Assembly: GCA_016714975.1 (NCBI GenBank)
Contig: JADKBR010000003.1
Location: 248,001 to 312,000, forward strand
DNA: 64,000 nt
Reading direction: 5' to 3'
DNA from: Candidatus Dechloromonas phosphorivorans
Lineage (GTDB): Bacteria; Pseudomonadota; Gammaproteobacteria; Burkholderiales; Rhodocyclaceae
In this document: positions 1-8,615 of the stretch, in pieces
Numbering within the stretch: position 1 is the stretch's first letter
Layout of the letters: every line of letters starts with the position of its first letter
Position numbers and translations under genes: made by a program
The notes under the pieces: model-generated
The model's database searches: none
Told to the model about the DNA's origin: nothing
The model's input: only the letters and a program-made list of their open reading frames with translations

Positions 1-997
1 GCTTGCCGACGATGGCGGCGGTCGGCGGCACGGTGGCCAGCCAGGTAAAGCCTAGGCCGGCGGCGAACAGGTAGAAGTTCAGTTCGGTCCGCGGCAACAG
101 CAGGTAGAGCCCGATCAGCACGGCGCGCGAGCCGTACATGGCGGCCAGCACGTACTTGCTGCGATAGCGCGAGATGCACGAGCCGGCGTAAAGGCTGCCA
201 AAGATGTTGGCCAGCCCGATGATGGCCAGCGACCAACTGGCCACCGATGGCGGCAGCCCGCACAGATTCACTTCGCCCGGCAGGTGGGTCACCAGGAAGG
301 CGATATGGAAGCCGCAGGTGAAGAACCCCGCATGCAACAACAGGTAGCTGCGATCCTTCATCGCGCCGCCGACGGTCTTCAGCACGCCGGCGTCATGCTC
401 GGCATGCCTGACCGGCCCTTCCGCCGGCCTGGTCAGCCTGCCGACCAGCGGCAGCGCGGCCAGCGTCATCACCGCCATCGCCCACATCGCGCCCATCCAG
501 CCCACCGACTGGATCAGCTTTTGCAGGATCGGCGCGAAGACGAACTGGCCGAACGAGCCGCCGGCGTTGATCACGCCCGAGGCGGCGCCACGCGCCTCGA
601 GGGGCAGCCGCTGCGCCGCGGCGCCGATCAGCACCGAAAAGCTGCCGGCGCCCGAACCCATCGCGGAGAGCAGGCCGAGCGAGACGACCAGCCCGAAGCC
701 GCTATCCATGAAGGGCGTCACGGCGCTGCCCAGCGCCATCACCAGCAGGCCGCCGACGAGCACGGTACGCGGGCCGAACCGGTCGGCCACCGCCCCGGCC
801 ACCGGCTGGATTGCCCCCCAGGTAAATTGCCCGATCGCCAGCGCCAGGCTGATCGTGGCGATGCCGAGGCCGGTCGTCGCATCGAGCGGACCGACGAACA
901 GGCCCAGCGACTGGCGCGCCCCCATGGTCACCATCAGGATGCCGGCGGCGGCGAGCGTCGTGACCAGAATGTCGGGTCGGCCTAATGTACGCAACAT
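1..997 (-). CDS. MFS transporter, 3' end cut by window edge
   Basis: The minus-strand frame is open from an ATG at 997 to the left edge, giving at least 332 residues. It begins MLRTLGRPDI and is rich in hydrophobic helices. The sequence RQSLGLFVGPL in helix 1 and VADRFGPR after helix 2 match the major facilitator superfamily A-motif region, so this is an inner-membrane secondary transporter, probably for a small carboxylate or drug-like solute. It is divergent from the LysR gene at 1101 across about 100 bp, the usual arrangement when the regulator controls the transporter. The substrate cannot be told from sequence. The 3' end lies outside the window. Confidence 0.85.
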   Translation of the reverse strand, partial: MLRTLGRPDILVTTLAAAGILMVTMGARQSLGLFVGPLDATTGLGIATISLALAIGQFTWGAIQPVAGAVADRFGPRTVLVGGLLVMALGSAVTPFMDSGFGLVVSLGLLSAMGSGAGSFSVLIGAAAQRLPLEARGAASGVINAGGSFGQFVFAPILQKLIQSVGWMGAMWAMAVMTLAALPLVGRLTRPAEGPVRHAEHDAGVLKTVGGAMKDRSYLLLHAGFFTCGFHIAFLVTHLPGEVNLCGLPPSVASWSLAIIGLANIFGSLYAGSCISRYRSKYVLAAMYGSRAVLIGLYLLLPRTELNFYLFAAGLGFTWLATVPPTAAIVGK

Positions 998-1040
998 GTC
1001 GAGTTTTCCCGATCGATGGTTCGCTGGTGAAGATGTCGGG

Positions 1041-1052
1041 CAACTATAGTTG
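1041..1052. promoter_or_regulatory. Perfect 12-bp palindrome between divergent MFS and LysR genes
   Basis: CAACTATAGTTG is a perfect palindrome lying 44 bp upstream of the MFS ATG and 48 bp upstream of the chosen LysR ATG. LysR proteins bind dyad sites in such divergent spacers, so it is a candidate operator. This is inferred from position and symmetry only. Confidence 0.45.
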
Positions 1053-1100
1053 TCAAGATCGTTGGCAAACAGCCCATAATTGGCGCCATGGCGTCAACGG

Positions 1101-2030
1101 ATGATTGACAACGTGGCATGGCTCGGCAGTTGGGACAGTTTCGTCAAGGTCGTCGAAAGCGGCAGCATGGCCGCCGCCGCGCGCCGGCTGGACTGCACGC
1201 GGGCGCAGGTCAGCAAGCAGATTGCCGAACTCGAGCGGGCGTTCGGGGTGCGCCTTTTCGAGCGTTCGACGCGCAAGCTCAACCTGACCCCCTCCGGCGA
1301 GGTCTTCCATCAACACGCGCTGCGGGCGCTGGAAGCGATCCACGGCGCCGAGGTCGCCGTCAGGAACCTCGGCGATGCGCCACGCGGCGTTCTGCGGGTC
1401 AGCGCCTCGATCACCTTCGGGCGAATGTACATCGCCCCGCTGCTGCCGCAGGTCGTCGCCAAATATCCCGAGCTGAGCTGCGAACTGGTGCTGACCGACG
1501 CCCTCGTCGATCTCGTCGAGGACAACATCGATCTCGCGCTGCGGCTGACCAAGGCGCCGCCCGAAGATGCCGTGGCCAGGAAGCTGGTCCATATGAAACG
1601 GGTGATCTGCGGAACGCCGGCCTACTTTGCCGCGCGCGGCGAACCGCGAACGCCGCATGACCTTGCCCACCACACCTGCTTCAGCCTCATGCTGCCCGAC
1701 GACGGCCGGGTCTGGCGACTGATCGACGGCGCAGGCGAAGAATTCACCATCCCGGTCAGCAGCAAGTTCAACTTCAACAACGTCGACTGCATTCTCGATG
1801 CCGTACTCGCCGGGCACGGCCTGGCCATATTGCCGACCTACCTGTGCGGCCCGGCACTGGCGCACGGCACCCTGAAGACCGTCTTCGACGATCTGGAGCC
1901 AATCAGCAGCATCGGCCGCTATCTCTACGCCTGCTATACGCCCAACCGGGTCCGCGTGCCCAAGGTCCGGGTCTTCCTTGCCGAACTGGAAGAGACCTTC
2001 AACCCAGTGCCGCCCTGGGAAAAGGCGTGA
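1101..2030 (+). CDS. LysR-family transcriptional regulator
   Basis: About 309 residues, the normal LysR length. The N-terminus carries the winged helix-turn-helix (SMAAAARRLDCTRAQVSKQI, then LFERSTRKLNLTPSG), followed by a periplasmic-binding-protein-like effector domain from about residue 90. I chose the ATG at 1101 because the HTH then starts at the usual distance; a TTG at 1080 would add seven residues. It is divergent from the MFS transporter, which is its likely target. The effector molecule is unknown. The PhePro-like C-terminal end (VPPWEKA) is intact. Confidence 0.9.
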   Translation: MIDNVAWLGSWDSFVKVVESGSMAAAARRLDCTRAQVSKQIAELERAFGVRLFERSTRKLNLTPSGEVFHQHALRALEAIHGAEVAVRNLGDAPRGVLRVSASITFGRMYIAPLLPQVVAKYPELSCELVLTDALVDLVEDNIDLALRLTKAPPEDAVARKLVHMKRVICGTPAYFAARGEPRTPHDLAHHTCFSLMLPDDGRVWRLIDGAGEEFTIPVSSKFNFNNVDCILDAVLAGHGLAILPTYLCGPALAHGTLKTVFDDLEPISSIGRYLYACYTPNRVRVPKVRVFLAELEETFNPVPPWEKA

Positions 2031-2384
2031 CCCGAAGCGACGCAACACCCGGTGACGCTTCGTTCGCGGCAGCGGCGATCCGCCGCAAGGTCAGTACGCG
2101 CGCCTTCCTGCTGTTCCTCGAGCAAAGGCGTTGGCTGGCGTCGGCGACGGAAATCGAACGCCAGGCAATACTGTCCGGGCGCGCGTTCTCCCGCCTGCGC
2201 TTTCCATTAGCCCGCACCGGTCTACCCGCCAAGCGACGCCTCCAAGCAGGCCCGGCTGGAAGATCGACCGCCCCGGTCGCAGATCGGGGGCAACGAAGAA
2301 GCAAGGGCTCGACTTTCTTTCGTACATCGTTCCGTCACTCGCGTTCGCATGCGACTGGACCGGTTGCCGCCCCTGGCCGCAAGC
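2031..2384. other. Non-coding stretch after the LysR gene
   Basis: No convincing gene is visible on either strand. A 104-nt minus-strand stretch (2137-2240) has complementary 7-bp ends and a TTCGATT loop reminiscent of a tRNA, but does not fold as one. Confidence 0.4.
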
Positions 2385-2419
2385 CGCCGAGATCAGAACG
2401 GCGCCCCGCTCTCCACCCG
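2385..2419 (+). repeat. 35-bp direct repeat, outer copy (rluA 3'-end duplicate)
   Basis: Identical over 35 bp to 3841-3875, in the same orientation, with no similarity outside it. The other copy contains the last eight codons and stop of rluA. The two copies bracket a 1.4-kb segment carrying two toxin–antitoxin pairs. Confidence 0.9.
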
Positions 2420-2454
2420 TAGTTCAGAGCCTGTGAATCGAAGAGTTTCTAAGG

Positions 2455-2473
2455 TGCCGATGTTCCATCGGCA
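2455..2473. terminator. Hairpin downstream of hicB
   Basis: TGCCGAT, a 5-nt loop, ATCGGCA: a perfect 7-bp stem. A second inverted repeat, CCATCACC/GGTGATGG, lies at 2481-2513. Together they sit just past the 3' end of hicB and could end its transcript, though there is no U-tract on the minus strand. Confidence 0.35.
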
Positions 2474-2536
2474 AACCAAACCATCACCACCCATCATGAT
2501 TGCGCGGTGATGGAGTCTGGTCGCATCGATTCCTGG

Positions 2537-2869
2537 TTATAACAACGCGGCCTGTCGGATTGCTTCGGTAGCCCACTGGTTCAGGCTCTGTCCGTGCGCG
2601 GCGGCAGCAATTACAGCCGCTTCGTGGGTAGCAGGGTCAACCCTCAGAGAGAACTTGCCCGAAAAGTGCTTGCGCGGTTCGATACCGCGACGCTCGCAGG
2701 CTTCAAGAAACACGCGAAGGGAAGTCTCACCTTCATGCTTCAGCCCTTCCACATCGGCAGCGTAGAAGTCGGCACCGCCGTTGAGACCCACGAACTCACC
2801 CCGAAACATTTGAAGATCAGGGTCAAAGGCGATGACCGCCTGGTAGCCGTTAATCGTCATAGTATTCAT
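2537..2869 (-). CDS. hicB: HicB-family antitoxin
   Basis: 110 residues. The N-terminal half has the HicB partial RNase-H-like fold pattern (YQAVIAFDPD, FYAADVEGLKHEGETSL), and the C-terminal half a ribbon-helix-helix/arc-like segment (LRVDPATHEAAVIAAA, SLNQWATEAI) for DNA binding. It neutralises the HicA mRNA interferase and autoregulates the operon. The start at 2869 overlaps the hicA stop in an ATGA, so the pair is translationally coupled with the toxin gene first, as is usual for hicAB. The assignment is solid from sequence and context. Confidence 0.9.
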   Translation of the reverse strand: MNTMTINGYQAVIAFDPDLQMFRGEFVGLNGGADFYAADVEGLKHEGETSLRVFLEACERRGIEPRKHFSGKFSLRVDPATHEAAVIAAAAHGQSLNQWATEAIRQAALL

Positions 2870-3120
2870 GGCTTCACTCCATTCTCTTCCAACCATTTGC
2901 GAATTGCTGCAACCGCGCCCTTGTCCGTATCCGGCGACGGGTGGGGGCGGTGAAACACCCGCACTAGCCCGAACAAAAACACCTCAATGCGCGAACCTTC
3001 GCGTTCCTCAAACTCTGCGCCAAGCTCCAGGAATAGCGCCTCAATGTCGGCCCAGCGAACATTTGCCGAGACCGGTCGTGCGAAGATCAGTTCCAAAGTG
3101 CGCTGATGTTTGCGTTTCAT
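2866..3120 (-). CDS. hicA: HicA-family toxin (mRNA interferase)
   Basis: 84 residues, starting MKRKHQRTLE at an ATG at 3120. The double-stranded-RNA-binding-like core and the C-terminal FHRPHPSP...KGAVAAIRKWL pattern match HicA, where a conserved histidine cleaves mRNA. It lies directly upstream of hicB with a 4-bp overlap. It is slightly longer than minimal HicA toxins (about 60 residues), which fits the longer subgroup. It sits inside the segment bracketed by the 35-bp direct repeat. Confidence 0.85.
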   Translation of the reverse strand: MKRKHQRTLELIFARPVSANVRWADIEALFLELGAEFEEREGSRIEVFLFGLVRVFHRPHPSPDTDKGAVAAIRKWLEENGVKP

Positions 3121-3226
3121 AAGGGTATGGTAGCAAAACGCGGTATCAAAATACAGGCGGAAGAACCATTTCTGTGCCTTCAAAGAAGGCTTCACTCCAC
3201 AAAAAAACACCCCAGTGGAGCCGACC

Positions 3227-3496
3227 ATGCCCCCTGTCGCAACCAAGGTTCTCACCGCCCATATTCCGCTGCCGCTCGCTGAAAAGGTCGACCAGATGGC
3301 CGCGCGCCTGGAGCGCCCGCGAGGCTGGATCGTCAAGCAGGCGCTATCTGCCTGGATCGATCAGGAAGATGAACGCAGCCGCCTGACTCGGGAGGCGATG
3401 GACGATGTCGACGCCGGCCGCGTCATCGATCATCAGACGGTCCAGGCCTGGGCCGACAGCTTGAACACACTCGAGCCGCTGCCGGCGCCGCGTTGA
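3227..3496 (+). CDS. Ribbon-helix-helix antitoxin (ParD/RelB-like)
   Basis: 89 residues from the ATG at 3227, which has GGAG 7 bp upstream; a GTG at 3215 would add four residues. The N-terminus (TAHIPLPLAEKVDQMAARLE, then IVKQALSAWI) is a CopG-type ribbon-helix-helix, and the acidic C-terminal tail would wrap the toxin. Its stop overlaps the toxin start in TGATG. It is divergent from hicA across a roughly 106-bp spacer that must hold both promoters. Confidence 0.85.
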   Translation: MPPVATKVLTAHIPLPLAEKVDQMAARLERPRGWIVKQALSAWIDQEDERSRLTREAMDDVDAGRVIDHQTVQAWADSLNTLEPLPAPR

Positions 3497-3771
3497 TGGA
3501 ATTGAAGTGGACCAACAAGGGTCTGTCCGACCTCGCCCGGCCGCATGATTTTCTGGCACCGGTCAATCCGGCCGCCGCCGCGCGTGTGGTTCAGTCGCTG
3601 GCGGCTGCGCCGTCTGGCCTGCCGGCCAAGCCGCGTATCGGCGAGCGCCTTGAGGAGTTCGATCCGCGGGAAGTGCGACGAATCCTCGTTGGCCATTACG
3701 AACGGCGCTACGAAATCCAGGACCAAGTCACTTACATCCTTCGCATCTGGCATACGCGCGAGGATCGGTAG
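3496..3771 (+). CDS. ParE/RelE-superfamily toxin
   Basis: 91 residues, starting MELKWTNKGL. The DLARPHDFL segment, RIGERLEEFDPREVRRILVGHYERRYEI and the terminal TYILRIWHTREDR match the ParE/RelE fold, including the C-terminal I-R-x-W-H-T-R-E-D-R signature. ParE proteins inhibit gyrase and RelE proteins cleave ribosomal mRNA; sequence alone leans towards ParE. It is coupled to the upstream antitoxin through a TGATG overlap. Confidence 0.85.
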   Translation: MELKWTNKGLSDLARPHDFLAPVNPAAAARVVQSLAAAPSGLPAKPRIGERLEEFDPREVRRILVGHYERRYEIQDQVTYILRIWHTREDR

Positions 3772-3840
3772 TTCCTGACTGCTCAAGTATGGCGGTTCAT
3801 GCCGGGCGGCATCACAAACTTCTGGGGTTGGGCGTGATAG

Positions 3841-3875
3841 CGCCGAGATCAGAACGGCGCCCCGCTCTCCACCCG
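3841..3875 (+). repeat. 35-bp direct repeat, inner copy (true rluA 3' end)
   Basis: Identical to 2385-2419. On the minus strand it spans the end of rluA, including the stop TGA at 3849-3851 and eight bases beyond it. Confidence 0.9.
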
Positions 3876-4517
3876 CAACTCGGTTGCGGTCGACGGGTGA
3901 AAAAAGGCCAAAAACGCCGCGTGCAGCAGGAGGCGCGGCGCGCGGGCGAAAACCTCCGGCGGCGCATAGAGCTCGTCGCCGAGGATGGGGTGGCCGATGG
4001 CCAGCAGGTGCACGCGCAACTGGTGCGAGCGCCCGGTTTCCGGGAAGAGGTCGACGCGCGTGGCGTCGAGCGCCGGGTCGTAGCCGACGACGCGCAGGCG
4101 GGTGAGCGAGGGCTTGCCGATGGCGTGGTCCACCATCTGGCGCGGGCGGTTGGGCCAGTCGGCGATCAGCGGCAGGTCGATGGTGCGCTCGCCCGCATCC
4201 ATGCGCCCGGCCACCAGCGCGACGTAGCGCTTTTCCACCCGGCGCGTCGCGAACAGCCGGTTGAGGGCGCGGTGCATGTCCGCGCTGCGCGCCAGCACCA
4301 GCAGGCCCGAGGTGCCGAGGTCGAGCCGGTGCACCGGTAGCGCCCCAGGGTAGCGGGCCTGAACGCGGGCGCTCAGGCAATCCTGCTTGTCGGGCCCACG
4401 CCCCGGCACCGAGAGCAGGCCGGCCGGCTTGTCGACGACGAGCAAATCGTCGTCGATGTAGCGGATGCCGAGGCCTTCGTCGGGCGGGGGTTGGTAGGTT
4501 GGCGAGTGCTCGCTCAC
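3849..4517 (-). CDS. rluA: RluA-type dual-specificity pseudouridine synthase (23S rRNA U746 / tRNA U32)
   Basis: 222 residues from the GTG at 4517, close to the E. coli RluA length of about 219; a TTG at 4592 would add 25 unconserved residues. Diagnostic segments are VVDKPAGLLSVPGR, the catalytic HRLDLGTSGLLV (Asp nucleophile), LPLIADWPNRPRQ, TGRSHQLRVHLLAIGHPILG and APRLLLHA. These match RluA rather than RluC/D, and there is no S4 domain. It isomerises uridine in 23S rRNA and several tRNAs. The 3' end is duplicated at 2385-2419. Confidence 0.88.
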   Translation of the reverse strand: MSEHSPTYQPPPDEGLGIRYIDDDLLVVDKPAGLLSVPGRGPDKQDCLSARVQARYPGALPVHRLDLGTSGLLVLARSADMHRALNRLFATRRVEKRYVALVAGRMDAGERTIDLPLIADWPNRPRQMVDHAIGKPSLTRLRVVGYDPALDATRVDLFPETGRSHQLRVHLLAIGHPILGDELYAPPEVFARAPRLLLHAAFLAFFHPSTATELRVESGAPF

Positions 4518-4660
4518 GAGAGGTGGTTGCTGCAGACGGTCAGGGTTTTTCGGGAAGGCGAAGGCTATCCCAAATAGCGACTTTACGTGCAACCAGCCAG
4601 CAGCGTCGGAGCCGCCCCTGCCCTATTTCACAGCCGAATGAGGCCCGCACCGAGTTGCTT

Positions 4661-4680
4661 GCGGTCGACCGCGAAAATTG
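4661..4680 (+). repeat. Dispersed GCGGTCGACC repeat, copy A
   Basis: GCGGTCGACC followed by GCGAAAA. The same GCGGTCGACC[GC][CG]GAAAA core recurs at 14520 and 44196, each time in intergenic DNA. This copy lies upstream of the helicase fusion, between it and rluA. Confidence 0.6.
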
Positions 4681-4751
4681 ATCGATTTCGCCGTTGGCGC
4701 CTCGTGAGAAAGAAACCTGGTAGGCTGCGCAAAACCACGCGCCCCACCCGA

Positions 4752-7700
4752 ATGCCTGACTCAAGCGGTTACTACGCAGAAAACGCTTCGCAGTTCTTCA
4801 TGGATACAGTCCATGTGGACATGACCGCTTTCTACGAAGAGTTTCTATCCACCATCCCCAGAGGTGGGTTGGTGCTCGACGCGGGATGCGGCTCGGGCCG
4901 CGACACAAAAGAATTTCTCAGCCGTGGCTACCGCGTTGTTGCCTTTGACGCATCGCCAGAAATCGCCAACCTTGCGCATCAACATACCAACCACCCGGTT
5001 GGCGTCCGCGCTTTCCTCGAGGTCAATGAGGAAGCCAGCTACGACGGCATTTGGGCGTGCGCAAGTTTGTTGCACGTTCCCGAAGCGACTCTCTCCGAAG
5101 CATTCTTCAGACTGTGGCGAGCCCTCAAGCCTGATGGCGTCATCTATGTCAGCTTCAAACTCGGCAATGGCGAACGCCGTGACGGCAATCGCCATTTCAC
5201 CGATGCAACCGAGCCGCGCTTGCGCTCATGGCTTCAAGGGCTTGCTGATATCGAATCGATCCGCTGCTGGATGACAGAGGATCAGCGCCCGGGGCGCAGC
5301 GAGCGGTGGTTAAACGCAGTCATTCGTCGCCAACCAGCAGAACATAGTCGGGTCGTCGCTGGCGGATCGAATCACTTTCTTCCCCATCTTTGCGCCGCTA
5401 TAGCGCAAGCGGACGAAATTGATTTTGCCGTTGCCTTCATCAAAGTAACCGGTCTCCGGCTGTTGCTGCCAGACCTGTTAAGTGCACTGAACGCCGACGG
5501 CACACGCTCACGCCCGCCGGCACGCTTCCGGGTAGTAACCAGCGACTACTTGGATGTAACAGACCCTGAGGCTTTACGTCTCCTCATGCTTCTTCAGGCG
5601 CACGGTGCCGAAGTGCGGGTTTTCGAAGCCGCAGGCAGTAGCTTTCACATGAAGGCGTATCTGTTTGCGCACTTTCAAGAACTGCCATCCGGCGGCCCGC
5701 AACTCAGAGGCACGGCCTTTATCGGATCGAGCAACATCAGTCGCCAAGCGCTTAAGGATGGATTGGAGTGGAACTATCGAATCGACTATCCCGCGGATGC
5801 CGGATACCTCGAAGCACGCGCCCGATTTGAAGAACTCTACTGCGCCCTGAAGACTGTCCCGCTCACTGACGGTTGGATTGACGAGTACGAGGCACGTCGT
5901 ATTACCCCACCGCGAGCGATCAGCCCTGGAACACAGGAAGCCGAGCTGCCACCCATTCCTACGCCCGTTCAGGAAGACGCCCTCGCCGCCCTGAGCGCAA
6001 CGCGACAAGAAGGTTATCGGCGCGGGCTGGTTGTTCTTGCCACAGGACTAGGCAAAACATGGCTCGCCGCTTTCGATGCCCAGCAACAAGGTGCGCGGCG
6101 CGTGCTGTTTGTCGCGCACCGAGAAGAAATTCTTGAACAAGCGGCAGAGACTTTCCTGCGAATTCGACCCCGCGCCCGTGTCGGTTTCTACATGGGGCAG
6201 ACGCGGGACGTCGAGGTCGATGTGCTATGCGCTTCCGTTCAAACGCTCAGCCGCGCGGCTCACTTGGAGCGTTTCGCAAAACAGCATTTCGATTACGTCG
6301 TGATTGACGAGTTTCACCATGCGGCAGCGGCAACCTATCGCCGCTTGCTCAACCACTTCGTGCCACAGTTTCTACTTGGGCTAACCGCCACGCCAGATCG
6401 AAGCGACCAATCCGACATCCTTTCGCTGTGCGATGACAATCTGGTCTATGTCTGCAACCTGTTTGCTGGCATAGAAAGTGGACTCCTTGCGCCCTTCCAC
6501 TACTACGGGATCTTCGACGAATCGGTAAATTACAAGGAGCTTCCGTGGCGGAACGGGCGCTTTGACCCAGAAGAGCTCACCAACAAACTGGCTACTCTTG
6601 CCCGCGCACGTCACGCCCATCAGCAATGGCGAGAGAGGCGGCTGACCAGAACGCTCGCCTTTTGTGTCTCCATCCGCCACGCCGAATACATGGCCACCTA
6701 TTTCTCGCAAGTCGGCATTGCCTCGGCGGCAGTCTATGCGGGATCGGAACTGAGCCGTGGCGACGCACTGGAACGACTGGCCAATCGTCGCCTGGAAGTG
6801 ATCTTCTCGGTCGACTTGTTCAATGAAGGTGTCGACCTGCCCAGCATCGACACCGTGATGCTGCTGCGGCCTACCGAATCCAAGATTCTATTTCTGCAGC
6901 AACTCGGCCGCGGGCTCCGGAAGTCCAGTGAGAAGTCACACCTGGTCATCCTCGATTTCATCGGTAACCACCAGAGTTTCCTTCACAAGCCGCAAGCACT
7001 CTTGGGAGCCGGGCAGAGCTTCAAGCAGATCGCCGAGTTCGCCCGCAGGTACGAACAGAAGCGGCTAGACCTTCCTCCCGGCTGCTTCGTGAATTTCGAC
7101 CTGCAGCTCATCGAATTCCTGAAATCACTGGACACCGAGGGGATCGCCAAGGATTACGAAGCACTCAAGGCAACGCTTGGGCGCCGCCCATCGCTGGCAG
7201 AGTTCTATCGCGCCGGTGTGAGCATTACCGCAATGCGACGGCAGTTTGGAAGCTGGTTTGAATTCGTCACTTCGCAGGATGACCTTTTGGCAGACGAGGC
7301 GGATTGCGTCCGGGCACACAAGGATTTCCTGCGTGAGGTGGAAACCACCTCCATGACCAAGAGCTTCAAGATGGTTCTTCTCGAAGCCTTCCAGGAACTG
7401 GGTGGTTGGAGCAGCAACCCCGCACTCAGCGTGCTTGCCGAACAGTCATGGCAAGTTCTTCAGCGCCGGCGCCCGCTGCTCTCTGATCTGCCCGACCAGA
7501 TGCGCAGCGCAACAGGTTCAGCTCCAACGGGGTGGCTGGCGTATTGGAAAAACAACCCGATCAATGCCTGGACCGGTGGAAATCTCGCGGATCGCGGCCG
7601 CGCCTACTTCCATGCAGACAACGAGCATCTGCGACCCAGCTTCAATGTCCCGGAACAACAACGCGACAGCCTCCCCGCACTCGTACAAGAACTGGTCGAC

Positions 7701-8615
7701 TATCGCCTCGCGGCCTATGAGGTCAGAAGGAGCAGTTCGGAGCCCGCTAACAATGTAGTGCCGTTCAAGCGGCCGACTTCGGACCGAACGACCCTCGCCT
7801 ACTTCCCAAATCTCAAAATCGCTTGTGGTCACTTCAAAACAGGAACGGCTGACTCCGAGGAGCATCGCAGCCTCGGCCCCGGTCACGGTCGACTCGATCC
7901 CGCCCGGCATTTCATCGCCCGTGCGTCCGGCAATTCGATGGACGGCGGCAAGAACTCAGTTCGTGATGGCGACTATTTACTGCTGGAGCTAATCACCTCT
8001 GGCAGCGCTGGTTCAATCACAGGAAAAACCGTCGTAATCGAGCGACAAGACCAAACCGGCGACAATCAATACCTACTTCGTGTTGTTACCAAAGCGGCTG
8101 ATGGCAAGTATGTTCTGAAGGCAAACAACCCAGCCTATGAGGACCTGCTGGCCTCGGAAGAAATGCAGACCCGCGCCCGACTACTTGGCGTTCTCGACCC
8201 GCTGGAACTTGTGATTGGGAACACTTTCAAGCGTGACGAGATTCCTGCGCTGTTTGGCGAGCAATTCAATCGAGCGGTATGGGAGACGGGACACGTCGTT
8301 ATCAAGAGCGCCAACACCCACGTGCTTCTGGTAACACTCAACAAGCAGGGGAGCGCCGCAGAGCACCGCTATATCGATCACTGGATCGACGAAGATGCCT
8401 TCCATTGGCAAAGCCAAAATTCGACCAAGCCGGAATCAAGTCGTGGGAAAGCCATAATCGAACAGGCAAGGCTCGGAACCAAGATTCACCTGTTTGTGCG
8501 AGCGAACAAGCTGGAGGCCGGCAGAGCCGCCCCATTCATCTATTACGGGCAAGTTCGCTATCACAGCCATTCTGGCAGTGCACCGATCAGCGTGGTTTTC
8601 AAGATCGAAAGCTAA
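4752..8615 (+). CDS. Methyltransferase–PLD–SF2 helicase–S24-like/DUF3427 fusion, probable defence protein
   Basis: 1,287 residues from the ATG at 4752; an earlier frame extension is unconserved. Domains in order: class I SAM methyltransferase, about 1-195 (DAGCGSG at 43-49); phospholipase-D-like nuclease, about 205-395 (H299-M-K301, then GSSNIS); SF2 helicase, about 400-800 (GLGKT at 432-436, DEFHH at 519-523, GLTATPDR, QQLGRGLR near 716); a helical linker; and a C-terminal DUF3427 region that includes a LexA/S24-like segment (RASGNSMDGG near 1056). Such helicase–nuclease–methyltransferase combinations are typical of restriction-like phage defence. The action on DNA is inferred. Its 3' end overlaps the convergent CoiA-like gene by 4 bp. 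Confidence 0.85.
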   Translation: MPDSSGYYAENASQFFMDTVHVDMTAFYEEFLSTIPRGGLVLDAGCGSGRDTKEFLSRGYRVVAFDASPEIANLAHQHTNHPVGVRAFLEVNEEASYDGIWACASLLHVPEATLSEAFFRLWRALKPDGVIYVSFKLGNGERRDGNRHFTDATEPRLRSWLQGLADIESIRCWMTEDQRPGRSERWLNAVIRRQPAEHSRVVAGGSNHFLPHLCAAIAQADEIDFAVAFIKVTGLRLLLPDLLSALNADGTRSRPPARFRVVTSDYLDVTDPEALRLLMLLQAHGAEVRVFEAAGSSFHMKAYLFAHFQELPSGGPQLRGTAFIGSSNISRQALKDGLEWNYRIDYPADAGYLEARARFEELYCALKTVPLTDGWIDEYEARRITPPRAISPGTQEAELPPIPTPVQEDALAALSATRQEGYRRGLVVLATGLGKTWLAAFDAQQQGARRVLFVAHREEILEQAAETFLRIRPRARVGFYMGQTRDVEVDVLCASVQTLSRAAHLERFAKQHFDYVVIDEFHHAAAATYRRLLNHFVPQFLLGLTATPDRSDQSDILSLCDDNLVYVCNLFAGIESGLLAPFHYYGIFDESVNYKELPWRNGRFDPEELTNKLATLARARHAHQQWRERRLTRTLAFCVSIRHAEYMATYFSQVGIASAAVYAGSELSRGDALERLANRRLEVIFSVDLFNEGVDLPSIDTVMLLRPTESKILFLQQLGRGLRKSSEKSHLVILDFIGNHQSFLHKPQALLGAGQSFKQIAEFARRYEQKRLDLPPGCFVNFDLQLIEFLKSLDTEGIAKDYEALKATLGRRPSLAEFYRAGVSITAMRRQFGSWFEFVTSQDDLLADEADCVRAHKDFLREVETTSMTKSFKMVLLEAFQELGGWSSNPALSVLAEQSWQVLQRRRPLLSDLPDQMRSATGSAPTGWLAYWKNNPINAWTGGNLADRGRAYFHADNEHLRPSFNVPEQQRDSLPALVQELVDYRLAAYEVRRSSSEPANNVVPFKRPTSDRTTLAYFPNLKIACGHFKTGTADSEEHRSLGPGHGRLDPARHFIARASGNSMDGGKNSVRDGDYLLLELITSGSAGSITGKTVVIERQDQTGDNQYLLRVVTKAADGKYVLKANNPAYEDLLASEEMQTRARLLGVLDPLELVIGNTFKRDEIPALFGEQFNRAVWETGHVVIKSANTHVLLVTLNKQGSAAEHRYIDHWIDEDAFHWQSQNSTKPESSRGKAIIEQARLGTKIHLFVRANKLEAGRAAPFIYYGQVRYHSHSGSAPISVVFKIES

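Noticed and set aside
2137..2240. tRNA-like element on the minus strand (complementary GGCGTCG/CGACGCC ends, TTCGATT loop, following CCA)
   Set aside because: The T-loop comes out at nine bases, no anticodon arm of the right size forms, and the 104-nt length fits neither an ordinary nor a selenocysteine tRNA. Probably chance or a long-dead remnant.
3883..3905. A fourth GCGGTCGAC...GAAAA element
   Set aside because: It lies inside the rluA coding sequence, lacks the full core (GCGGTCGACG) and encodes conserved residues.
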